64,000 bases of DNA. Source: Kitasatospora sp. GAS204B (lineage in GTDB: Bacteria > Actinomycetota > Actinomycetes > Streptomycetales > Streptomycetaceae). The notes beneath the pieces were generated by a model. The model saw nothing but the letters and a program-made list of their open reading frames with translations. It did no database searches and had not been told where the DNA came from. Location: assembly GCF_029892155.1 (NCBI RefSeq), contig NZ_JARZAG010000014.1, positions 124,001-188,000 of the forward strand, read 5' to 3'. Made by a program: the position numbers and the translations under genes. Shown piece by piece: positions 36,560 to 44,900 of the stretch; the first letter of the stretch is position 1; each line of letters begins with the position of its first letter.

Positions 36560-37404
36560 CGGCGACGGGGCGTGCGGGGAGACGTCCGTGGGCACAAGGC
36601 AGGGACGCAGGTCCGAGCGTGGGACACCCAGCCCGCCTTCGATCCGGTCGCCCTCGGCAGCGGCCCGCCCATGCTGCTTGAACGAAACCGGGCGAGCGTG
36701 AGGCACCCACGGCCCGGGATCGGGCGGACCCTCTGGTCCGGTGCACTTCCTCCACGACCCGGCTCGGCCGTGTCACCCTGACGCCGGGTCCGTTTTGCCC
36801 GGGCCGACGCTCTGAACAGCCCCTCTACCCGGCCCCGAGCACCTCTGTGAGTGCGTTGACGGGATGGCGGTGTGGTGCGCCACGCCGTCTCAGCGTGCGT
36901 GGTAAACGCGCACAATACACACGCGCTCGTCACACGGATACACGGGATGCGACGCGATCAGGCGCGGACGGATCGCATCTCCCAGGCGGGCGCGTCCGGA
37001 CCCGTGCCAGCCAAGCATGTCAGTGTCGGGCCCGGCAGGGCACCCAGGCGGGTCGAGGCGGTGTGCGACAAGTCAAGCGCCTGGCGGACCGGGGCTGGCC
37101 GTGGAGCAACCTCAGCATCGGCGCACTCCGCCTCGCAGGCGCCCACGGCATCGCTCCCGCCCTGCGACACGACACCAGAGACCCGCAGCGACCACTCGCC
37201 ATACGCGGGCTCAGGTGCTCGCAGACCGGACATCCCGCAACTTGCCGAGCCCTGGGAGCCATGCGCCACCAGCTCTTACGACGAAAGACTGTGGGCATGC
37301 ACCCACCAAAGCCTACGCCACAGCGGACCGTAAGCGAGTAGACACCACCGCAGCAGATTACAGATATTGATGGCTGCCCATATCCGACAAGGAAGTTGAA
37401 GCAT
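36560..37404. other. 0.85 kb without a credible gene
   Basis: Several overlapping frames exist but none gives a recognisable product. The end (37391-37395) provides a GGAAG site for the next gene. Confidence 0.45.
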
Positions 37405-38691
37405 GTGAATAAGCCTCAGGTGGCTGACTTAGTCCAGTTCGCCCGCGATCACTCACCGTTCTACCAAGCACTGTATGCCGACATTCCAGTGGGCATCGAC
37501 GACCTCGCTGCCCTGCCCCTGATCGACCACGCGACGTTCTGGGCCGCCCACGGGCCGCAGCACAGCCAGGTCCTGACGGCACCGCATACCGACGGGATCG
37601 TGTTCAAGACCGGCGGGACCACCGGGGCACCACGAGTGTCGCTCTACACCCGAACGGAGTGGCGCCAGATGAGCCGCCGGTTCGCCAAAGGGCTACCCGC
37701 CACCGGACTGCGCGCCGGCGACCGCGTGGCAAACCTCTTCTACGCGGGAGAGCTCTACTCCAGCTTCGTATTCACTCTGAACCTCCTCCAGGAGGCGTCA
37801 CTGCCCACCGTCCAGTTGCCGATCGGCGGTGCCGCCCCTGTGCAGGCCACGGTTGCCGCCCTGCGGGACTTCGATGCCACCGTGCTCGCCGCGCCCCCCA
37901 CCTCCCTGCACCGCCTGGCCCGGCATGTCACACAGACCGTCGGCACACTGCCGAGGATCCGTCTGCTGCTCTTCAGTGGCGAGGCCTTCTACGACGACCA
38001 GCTCACCCTGCTGGCCCAGGCCTTTCCCGGAGCCGTTGTCCGCTCGATCGGGTACGCGAGCGTGGACGCCGGCATCTTGGCCGGCCCTGTGGCCCGGGAG
38101 AACGACACCCGAGTCCACCAGGTCTTCGGCCCTGACAAGGTAGTGGAGCTGCTGGACACCGAGACCGGCGAGCCGATCGAGGAGCCGGGCCGGAGCGGGC
38201 GGGTGGTGGCCACCGACCTGGTGCGGCGCCTGATGCCGATCATCCGCTACCCCGTCGGCGACCTGGCCCAGTGGGTGGACTACCCCCGGCGCCGACTGCG
38301 ACTGCTGGGACGCGCTGAAGAGGGAGCACGGGTGGGCCCGGTCACGCTGTACCTGGATGACTTGCGCACCCTGGTGAAAGAGAGCGACGTGCAAGGGCGC
38401 GTCAGCGAGGTGCAGGTGGTCCTGCGCCACCGCGAGGCCCGCGACGAACTCGTGCTGCGCCTGGCCCACACGGCCAAAATGGTAGAGCTGGCCGTGGCAG
38501 CGCAGCAGGCGCGCCGCGCTATCGAGAACGCCCTCGCCAGGCGTCTCGCCGTGGAGAGGCCGATGTTCACCGATCACGTGGAGCGCGGCGTCATCCACCC
38601 GTTGGCGGTGGAGTGGGTGAGCCTCGAGGAGTTGGCGGTCAATGCACGCACCGGCAAACTCGTCCGGCTCGTAGACGAGCGCGGGCACTGA
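37405..38691 (+). CDS. PaaK-like acyl-activating (adenylate-forming) enzyme
   Basis: The GTG at 37405 lies nine bases after GGAAG; a TTG at 37396 is directly adjacent to that site and less likely. The 428-residue product has the phenylacetate-CoA ligase layout: N-terminal ARDHSPFY, the P-loop FKTGGTTGAPRVSLYT, central LFSGEAFYDDQ, then SIGYASVDAGILAGP and RYPVGDLAQWV, with a small C-terminal domain. It would adenylate a carboxylic acid and pass it to CoA or a carrier protein. TTA occurs at 37429-37431, codon 9. It resembles the PaaK half of the LuxC fusion, on which it converges, so both probably serve the same pathway. Confidence 0.8.
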   Translation: MNKPQVADLVQFARDHSPFYQALYADIPVGIDDLAALPLIDHATFWAAHGPQHSQVLTAPHTDGIVFKTGGTTGAPRVSLYTRTEWRQMSRRFAKGLPATGLRAGDRVANLFYAGELYSSFVFTLNLLQEASLPTVQLPIGGAAPVQATVAALRDFDATVLAAPPTSLHRLARHVTQTVGTLPRIRLLLFSGEAFYDDQLTLLAQAFPGAVVRSIGYASVDAGILAGPVARENDTRVHQVFGPDKVVELLDTETGEPIEEPGRSGRVVATDLVRRLMPIIRYPVGDLAQWVDYPRRRLRLLGRAEEGARVGPVTLYLDDLRTLVKESDVQGRVSEVQVVLRHREARDELVLRLAHTAKMVELAVAAQQARRAIENALARRLAVERPMFTDHVERGVIHPLAVEWVSLEELAVNARTGKLVRLVDERGH

Positions 38692-38759
38692 CGCCGCGTC
38701 ACGCAACGATGGCCGCGTGCGCGGTGAGTGACACAGCATACGGACCCGTAGGCCATAGC

Positions 38760-38796
38760 AGCTGGCCGACGCCCACGGCCCGGGCGTCGGCCAGCT
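38760..38796. terminator. bidirectional terminator, 15-bp perfect stem
   Basis: Arms AGCTGGCCGACGCCC (38760-38774) and GGGCGTCGGCCAGCT (38782-38796) are exact complements with a 7-base loop. It lies between two convergent genes ending at 38691 (plus) and 38814 (minus), where a shared terminator is expected. Confidence 0.9.
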
Positions 38797-38813
38797 TCAG
38801 GACACTGCAGGCC

Positions 38814-39389
38814 TCATTCCGCTACACGATTCTCGCTCCGACCGCCCACCCATGCGCGCCGGTAGTGCTTGACATGCTGGTGGGCGACCTTGACCACCTC
38901 ATGCCAGAACGGGACCGCGGTCAGATAGGTACCCAGCGCCGCCAGAACGCCGAAGGCCGCATCCACGCTCTTGCGCCCCTCCTTGGCCCAATAGACGTCT
39001 TCGAGGTCGAGCAGCAGAGCGAACTCGTCCACGATCAGCGCCGCACCGGCTCCGTAGGCCCCGGCCACCAGTGGATGACGAATCGCTCGTTCGTCGCCGC
39101 GCACCGCCACCAGCCCGACCCCGGACAGGACGCCGATACCGAAGTTGTAGTGGTGCAGATGCTTGGTCCCGACCGAGACGTTGCCCCAGGGCAGCCACCC
39201 CCCGCGAATGCCGTGCGTGATCACCCGCGTGATGGCGAACGTCGTGCCGAAAGCGCTCCAGGTCACCAGTAGCGACTGCTTGGTGGGCGACAAGTGCTTC
39301 TCTGCCGCCAGCCGCCATCGACGGACCAGCTCGAATATGTCCACAATTTCCACTTCATACTGAACCAGTTGGTCTCGCGAAGCAGTCAT
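38814..39389 (-). CDS. integral membrane protein
   Basis: The 191-residue protein has about four membrane helices and conserved-looking blocks: THGIRGGWLPWG, HLHHYNFGIGVLSGVG, and VDEFALLLDLEDVYWAKEGRKSVDA, which carries several acids. I recall similar proteins of unknown function in streptomycetes. The His cluster and acids inside membrane segments would suit a metal site. It ends the minus-strand run of the biosynthetic cluster but is separated from the LuxC-PaaK gene by 389 bases, so membership of the pathway is uncertain. Confidence 0.7.
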   Translation of the reverse strand: MTASRDQLVQYEVEIVDIFELVRRWRLAAEKHLSPTKQSLLVTWSAFGTTFAITRVITHGIRGGWLPWGNVSVGTKHLHHYNFGIGVLSGVGLVAVRGDERAIRHPLVAGAYGAGAALIVDEFALLLDLEDVYWAKEGRKSVDAAFGVLAALGTYLTAVPFWHEVVKVAHQHVKHYRRAWVGGRSENRVAE

Positions 39390-39778
39390 CGGTTACCTAC
39401 CAGCCGCCTCGGCCCGGTTGGGCCTTGTCCTACGGTCGCCGCAGAGTTCGCGTCGCCCGTCCTGCCCACTGCTGTTGCGCATCACATCCGCGACCCGAGC
39501 AGGTTTGCTGTCCTGTGGCCGGTCCGCTGTGGCCTCGTGCTCCGGGCAGCCCCTCGGATCTGGGCTCTGGCCGCTGTGCCCTGGACTCGACTGAGAAGCT
39601 CCTTCCACGTCAGAGCCCGGCCATGAGACCATAGGAGGAGCGTGCGAGGCGTCGGGGAGAACACGCAGGGGCCTGCGGATCACGGCGAACGCCTCGTAGC
39701 CGCGGGTCAGGCGGCGGCGAGTCATGAGCCAGCGGGGTGCGTTCGACGACCGAGCGTCGGGGGCTGGCCAGTGAACGC
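39390..39778. other. intergenic gap, no gene seen
   Basis: No supported gene on either strand. It separates the membrane protein gene from the 3' end of the luxC-paaK fusion and probably contains the promoter of the membrane protein gene. Confidence 0.5.
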
Positions 39779-42370
39779 TCAGCGGTTGCGTTCGCGCCGG
39801 TCCAGGACCTCGCGCAGCTTGCCGCTGCCCGCCGTGCGCTCGAAGGCCGCGGCCGGCACTAGCTCGACGCGCAGCTCCACCAGCTGGTCCCGCTCGACTG
39901 CCGCCGCGAGCTCGGCGTAGCCGTCCAGGAACGCGCGGGCTGCCGCGTCGGCGGTGAACTCCGAACCGTCCACGACCTCCAGACGTACCATCAGTGACTC
40001 GTTGGCGGCCCCGTCCTCTTCCAGCACGAGCTGCAACGCCCCCCGGTGGCCCAGTGCCTCCTCGGCCACCGTCGTGAAGCGGCGGTAGTTGAGGAAGTGG
40101 CTGCCGCTGCGGAAGATGTCGCCGAACCGTCCCAGCAGCTCGAAGCGCGGGGTGCGGCGCCCGCACGCGCAGTCTCCTGGCAACCAGCGGCCCAGGTCGC
40201 CGATCTCGTAGCGGTCCAGCCGCTGGCCGCGTCGGGTGTGTGCGGTGAAGACCAGCCGGCCCGCCTCGCCGGCCGCGGCCGGGCGGTCCTCGTCCAGGTC
40301 GAGGATCTCCAGCGTCTGCAGCCCGCTGAACAGGTGGTGCGCCCGGGCCGGGGTGTGTGCGCACTGGTAGCCGAGCGGCCCCGCGTCCACGCTGCCGTAG
40401 GCCGCCGAGCGGATCAGTTCGACCCCGAACTCCGCGCGCAGCCAGTCCTGTTGAGCCTTGGGGAAGTGCTCGCCGCCGAAGAAGACCTTGCGCACGCCCC
40501 GGTAGGCGCGAAGCTCCACCGCGCCCTCGGTGAAGACCCGCAGCAGATAGTTCGGCATGCCGAAGAGGGTGTCTACCCGGTGCTCGACGATCGAGCGGGC
40601 GACCAACGCGTGGTCGTCCTGGGCCGCCATCGGGAACTGCACGGCCTGCAGGGTCTCCAGGACCGAGTAGAAGCTGAGGAACCCGCCGTAGAGCAACCCG
40701 CCGAAGAACAGGTTCATCGCCCGGTCGGTGCGCGGCTCGAAGCCCGCCGCCAGCAGGCCCTCGGCGCCCGAGCGCATGTGCTCGTGGTAGTCGTCCCAGG
40801 CGAAGGCGGAGAGCTTGGGCGCGCCGGAGCTGCCGCCGCTGCGGAAGAACACCTCGGCCCGGCTCAGGTCACCCTGCAGCTGCTCGAACTCGGTCTTGGC
40901 GGTCACTGCGACCTGCGGCGGGGTCAGCTCGCGGGCGCCGACCAGGTCGTCCAGGCAGGCGTCGGTGGTGAACCGCTCGTCCAACTGGACGTCCACCCGG
41001 CGGCTGTAGCGCTGCAGCGCGTAGACGCCGTCGTGCGGCTCGCCGTTGTAGGAGCTCAGCATCTGGCCGGGGACGGTGACCCGCTGGGCGCCGGCCGCAA
41101 GCACCTGGCCGGCCAGCACGGCGGTGTCGGCCCGTTCGGCGCCGATGCCCACGGTCTGCAGGTAGCGGCGCATCGGGCGCAGCACCTGAAGGATCCGGGT
41201 GCGGGGCAGCGGCTTGACCCAGACCGTGCGGTGCAGTGGGGAGGCCCGCATGGCGCTGCGCAGGTCGGCCAGCACGTGCCAGCTGCCGTCGGGGGCGGCG
41301 TGCACCCGGGTCAGGCCGAGGTGCTCCTCCAGGCCGGCCACCAGCACGGTGTTGCTGATCTCCGCGCTCTGAAGCAACTCGGGCGCGCGCGGAGCGAATT
41401 CGGTGACCGCCTCGGCCAGCACGGCGGCGAACCGCTCGGCGAAGGCGACGACCTGCTCGGGGTCCTCGGTGTCCAGGTAGACCAGCTGCGGGCTGGAGCA
41501 GGCCTGCTGGTCTAGGCGGCAGATGTCGGCGGCGATGCCGCGCAGCGCGGTCGGCTCGGCCCAGGCGTCCGCGGTCAGGTAGGCGAAGGAGAGCTTGGGG
41601 CCCCAGTCGACCAGCCGGCAGCCGGCCGGCACCAGCGCGGCCACCCCGGCCAGCGCCTCCTCGCCGCCCCAGGCGGCGACCGCGTCGGCGGGGGCCAGCA
41701 GCTTGGCCAGCCACTGGGTGCGCGCGGATGAGAAGGCCAGCACGATCGTCCGGGCGGCGATCGCCCCGCTCGGATCGAGGTCGGCCAGCTCGGCCAGCAG
41801 CAGCTGGGTGAAGCGCGAGCCGCCGCTGGTCTTGGCCGCGTTGATGTTGCCCGCGAGCAGGCCCTCGATCACGCTGAGCGCACCGGCGGCGGGCGCGTTG
41901 CCCGGCGCGACGTGCACCAGCAGGCCGATGGGCAACCAGCCCTCGAAGATCTCCCGGCGGAAGTCGAAGCGGGCCAGGCGGCCCGGGTCGATCCCACCGA
42001 GCTCGCGCAGCAGCTTGGCCTCCAGGGCCTCGCGCTCCAGCGCCTGGGCGAGGTCGCGCAGGGTCCGCTCGATCTCGTCGGCGGATATCTGACTGTCCGC
42101 CAGCTCCTGCTTGAGCGCCTCGGACTGCCGGCTGTTCGGGTCACGCAGCGCGGCGGCCAGCAGGTCGCAGGCGGCCAGCACGGTGAGTGGGCTGAGCCGG
42201 GGCTCGGCGAGGACGGCGCGGACCCGCTCCTCGATCACGTCCAGCCGGCGCCCGGCCTCGGCGTCGTCGACGAACTCGCCCTGCCAGTAGTGGATGGGCG
42301 CTTCGGTGGGCAGCGAGGCTGGTGCGGCGCTCCTCATAGAGGTCGGTGCCGCAGTCGTCGCGGAGGTCAT
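39779..42370 (-). CDS. LuxC-type acyl reductase fused to a PaaK-like domain
   Basis: This 863-residue protein is a two-domain fusion. Residues 25-460 match LuxC long-chain acyl-CoA reductase: HVAPGNAPAAGALS, NINAAKTSGGSRF and LDQQACSSPQLVYLD with the acyl-accepting Cys291. Residues 480-863 match phenylacetate-CoA-ligase-like enzymes: FFRSGGSSGAPKLSAF, KVFFGGEHFP, SAAYGSVDAGPLG, RYEIGDLGRW, with a metal-type CACG pair. Together they could activate a fatty acid and reduce it to an aldehyde, with LuxE passing the acyl group. The ATG at 42370 overlaps the LuxE stop (ATGA). LuxC alone is normally about 480 residues, so the fusion is notable. Confidence 0.85.
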   Translation of the reverse strand: MTSATTAAPTSMRSAAPASLPTEAPIHYWQGEFVDDAEAGRRLDVIEERVRAVLAEPRLSPLTVLAACDLLAAALRDPNSRQSEALKQELADSQISADEIERTLRDLAQALEREALEAKLLRELGGIDPGRLARFDFRREIFEGWLPIGLLVHVAPGNAPAAGALSVIEGLLAGNINAAKTSGGSRFTQLLLAELADLDPSGAIAARTIVLAFSSARTQWLAKLLAPADAVAAWGGEEALAGVAALVPAGCRLVDWGPKLSFAYLTADAWAEPTALRGIAADICRLDQQACSSPQLVYLDTEDPEQVVAFAERFAAVLAEAVTEFAPRAPELLQSAEISNTVLVAGLEEHLGLTRVHAAPDGSWHVLADLRSAMRASPLHRTVWVKPLPRTRILQVLRPMRRYLQTVGIGAERADTAVLAGQVLAAGAQRVTVPGQMLSSYNGEPHDGVYALQRYSRRVDVQLDERFTTDACLDDLVGARELTPPQVAVTAKTEFEQLQGDLSRAEVFFRSGGSSGAPKLSAFAWDDYHEHMRSGAEGLLAAGFEPRTDRAMNLFFGGLLYGGFLSFYSVLETLQAVQFPMAAQDDHALVARSIVEHRVDTLFGMPNYLLRVFTEGAVELRAYRGVRKVFFGGEHFPKAQQDWLRAEFGVELIRSAAYGSVDAGPLGYQCAHTPARAHHLFSGLQTLEILDLDEDRPAAAGEAGRLVFTAHTRRGQRLDRYEIGDLGRWLPGDCACGRRTPRFELLGRFGDIFRSGSHFLNYRRFTTVAEEALGHRGALQLVLEEDGAANESLMVRLEVVDGSEFTADAAARAFLDGYAELAAAVERDQLVELRVELVPAAAFERTAGSGKLREVLDRRERNR

Positions 42371-43551
42371 GACGGGGTCCCCTTGAGCAGTTCGGCTGCG
42401 GCGATGGCGCAGCTGCGGTTACGGCTGAGTCCGGCCCGCCCGTGCACGGCGAACCAGGGCGTGGGCAGGCCACAGCCGCACTCCTCGGGTGCGTGCTGCG
42501 AGACCAGGTCGCCCATCAGCACGGACTGGGCGGGCACGGAGGTGATGTAGGGCGAGACGAACTGGGCGTAGCCGCGCTCGCCGAGGCCCAGCGGCTGGAG
42601 CGTGCGCACGTCGCGCACCAGCAGCCGCGACCAGGTCGGCACGTGCAGGCGGTGGTTGGCGCACTCCATGTAGAGCACCGAGTGCTCGACGGCGCCGTAG
42701 CCGTCCCGGATCCGCTCGTCCGGGATGCCCAGCTGCTCGTGGATCCGCCGGTACAGCTCGGGCTTGGCAACTTGCCTGTCGGCGTGGCCCTTCCAGCCTC
42801 CGCCGAAGACCACCAGTGACCTGGGGTTCAACTCGATCGGCGGCAGGCCCAGTTCGCGCATCCGGTCCAGGGTGAAGGAGAGGAAGGCGGGGAACCCGAG
42901 GATCCGTACCGGGGCTCCCTCTTCGGCGTAGCGCAGCAAGGCGCGCACGCAGCCGAACGGGTCGAACTCGTGTCCGCCGCCGGTGTGCTTGAGCGCGTAC
43001 TCCACCGAGCGGACCGGCGCGAAGTGGCACAGGTACTCGTCGGTGAACGAGGTGCCGAGGTTGAGGCCGGGGCGGGGTTGGTAATTGGAGAGCAGGTAGT
43101 TGACCGGCTCCTGGTCGTCCAGCCAGCCGTAGGAGTCGAAGACCCGGGCGACCATCCGCTGACCGCTACGCAGCGTCCACTCGTCGAAGAACATCTGCGA
43201 CTTCTGGCCGGTGGTGCCAGAGGAGGTCACGTGCAGCTTGACGTCCTGCTCGGCGATCGAGACCACCTCGTGCGCTTTGAAGAAGTTGGCGTGCACGAAG
43301 GGCAGTCGGGCCAGGTCCTCGACGCCTTCGAGCGGCTCCTTGGCCGCCTGGCTCGCGGCCCACAGCTTGGCGAAGAACGGCGAACGGGCCGCGTGCCAGG
43401 CGTTGGACTCGTTCATCGCCAGGGCGAAGAGCCGGTCGTGCTCGGCACAGACGGCGTAGGGCTCGGCCAGATCGCAGAGCCGCTGAACGTTCGGCAGTGC
43501 CTCGGGGTCCGGCACCTGCACCGGGTCGAGGTATCGGCTGTACAGGTTCAA
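42367..43551 (-). CDS. LuxE-like acyl-protein synthetase
   Basis: The frame is open from 43590, but a TTG at 43551 lies after AGGAGG and overlaps the GNAT stop (TTGA at 43551-43548); I take it as the start, giving 394 residues. The product has LuxE features: an adenylation-type P-loop TSSGTTGQKSQMFFDEWT, LLSNYQPRPG, GGGWKGHADRQV and DGYGAVEHSVLYMEC, where the family has its acyl-transfer Cys region. LuxE activates fatty acids and forms an acyl-thioester delivered to LuxC. No luxA/luxB is present, so bioluminescence is not the purpose. The gene is coupled on both sides. Confidence 0.85.
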   Translation of the reverse strand: MNLYSRYLDPVQVPDPEALPNVQRLCDLAEPYAVCAEHDRLFALAMNESNAWHAARSPFFAKLWAASQAAKEPLEGVEDLARLPFVHANFFKAHEVVSIAEQDVKLHVTSSGTTGQKSQMFFDEWTLRSGQRMVARVFDSYGWLDDQEPVNYLLSNYQPRPGLNLGTSFTDEYLCHFAPVRSVEYALKHTGGGHEFDPFGCVRALLRYAEEGAPVRILGFPAFLSFTLDRMRELGLPPIELNPRSLVVFGGGWKGHADRQVAKPELYRRIHEQLGIPDERIRDGYGAVEHSVLYMECANHRLHVPTWSRLLVRDVRTLQPLGLGERGYAQFVSPYITSVPAQSVLMGDLVSQHAPEECGCGLPTPWFAVHGRAGLSRNRSCAIAAAELLKGTPS

Positions 43552-44705
43552 TGGAACACCTCCTGTGTGTTGAGGTAGTGCTGCTTCCACAGCTCGATGT
43601 ACTGCTCGGTGAAGGGCTGGAAGGCCGCGTCAATGGACAGGCCGCGGAAGTCCAGGGGCTGCAGGCTGCGGGCCATCACCACGTAGTCGCGCCATCCCTC
43701 GCCCTGGCGCCGCATCGCGGGGTAGGCGGCGGCAGGCAGGAAGCCGCGGGCCAGCAGCAGCCGCAGGTCCTGGTAGCGGTCCAGCGGCAACAGCGCTTCC
43801 AGGTGTGAGGCGCCGTGTGCCGCCAGCGTGGTGATGACTGACTCGAAGTCCTCTGCCAGATCGGTCAGTTGTGGCTCGGTTGCGGCGATCAGTGCGCAGT
43901 AGCCGTCCGAGCGGTTGAGCTGGGCGTAGACCTCGAGGGTGCCGTCGACAGCGCTGAGCAGGACATTTGGGGTGTGGAACGGGTAGAAGCGCTGGCAGGG
44001 GTCGGGGATGGTCTCGGTGAAGCGGCGCAGGGCGAAGTGGGGGGCATCCACGAGTTCCATGTCGCGTGGCCGTCGGTGTGTGCGGTCGGTGGGCGACGGC
44101 GGCGGGGGCTCTGTGACCGGGGGAAGCTTCTGCTCTGGCAGGCCTACCGAGTTGTGCAGCGCGTTGACCAGTGGTTCCAGTTCGGCGGGTATGGCGGGAA
44201 CGGGCAGGCGGCGCTCCAGTACGCCGGGGCGGTGCTTGGCGAGTAGCACCATGGTCTCGTGCCGCTCGGCCTTGTGCAGGTTGGGGAAGATGCCAAGGGC
44301 GCGGAACCCGGCGCTCAGGCAGATCCGCTGGGGTGCGGTGGAGGTGGTGCGCGCGGTGCCGTAGATGGAGTCCGCGGCGCCTTCCTTGCCGAGTAGTAAC
44401 TCGCTGAGCTGGTGCACCGCTTGGCGGGCCAGGCCGGTGCCACGGGCGTCGGGGTGGATGGCCAGTCCTTGGAGTTTGCCCAGTCGCTGGTGGCGGTCGA
44501 CAGTTCCGATGATGGATCCCACGATCCGCGCGCTGCCCGGCTCGCGTGCGGTCAGCCAGGTCGTCTCGGCGCAGGAGATCTCCCGGGCCATCACTGCGGG
44601 ATCTGTGCCGAGCGGCAGGGCGTAGCTGCCTCCGTAGACCTGGCGGTAGAGCGTCAGCAGCTCGTTGATGTCTTCGGGTCGGGCCGAGGTGAAGTGTGGG
44701 GTCAA
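43548..44705 (-). CDS. GNAT N-acyltransferase, probably tandem
   Basis: This 385-residue protein starts with a clear GNAT domain (residues 1-160): the beta-strand LQGLAIHPDARGTGLARQAVHQL contains the acyl-CoA pyrophosphate loop (RGTGLA), and CLSAGFRALGI is the usual late motif. The C-terminal part (about 215-365) has a second GNAT-like ending, LARGFLPAAAYPAM...WRDYVVMARSL, but lacks a clear CoA loop, so it may be a degenerate copy. Codon 103 (44397-44399) is TTA. It is the first gene of a coupled trio with luxE and luxC-paaK, 195 bases after the NRPS gene. It could acylate an amine or alcohol of the product. Confidence 0.75.
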   Translation of the reverse strand: MTPHFTSARPEDINELLTLYRQVYGGSYALPLGTDPAVMAREISCAETTWLTAREPGSARIVGSIIGTVDRHQRLGKLQGLAIHPDARGTGLARQAVHQLSELLLGKEGAADSIYGTARTTSTAPQRICLSAGFRALGIFPNLHKAERHETMVLLAKHRPGVLERRLPVPAIPAELEPLVNALHNSVGLPEQKLPPVTEPPPPSPTDRTHRRPRDMELVDAPHFALRRFTETIPDPCQRFYPFHTPNVLLSAVDGTLEVYAQLNRSDGYCALIAATEPQLTDLAEDFESVITTLAAHGASHLEALLPLDRYQDLRLLLARGFLPAAAYPAMRRQGEGWRDYVVMARSLQPLDFRGLSIDAAFQPFTEQYIELWKQHYLNTQEVFH

Positions 44706-44900
44706 GGTGTCTCCACGGTGCTGGGATTGTGTCCAAGGCGCAGGTGAGCGTGTGCCGTCCTCGGCGCAGGGGGCGCTGCCGTGGGTGGGGCGGTGGTGCG
44801 GCTGGACGGGAAGCGGACCCTGCCGGCGGGGAAAGCTCCTGGCGGTCAGTGACGGTCCGGGGTTGTTCGGGTGGTCTCGCCAGGTGGGCTCTGCCGAGGG

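Noticed and set aside
39779..43551. Bioluminescence genes
   Set aside because: LuxC and LuxE homologues are present but luciferase luxA/luxB is absent; the pair more likely serves acyl reduction.
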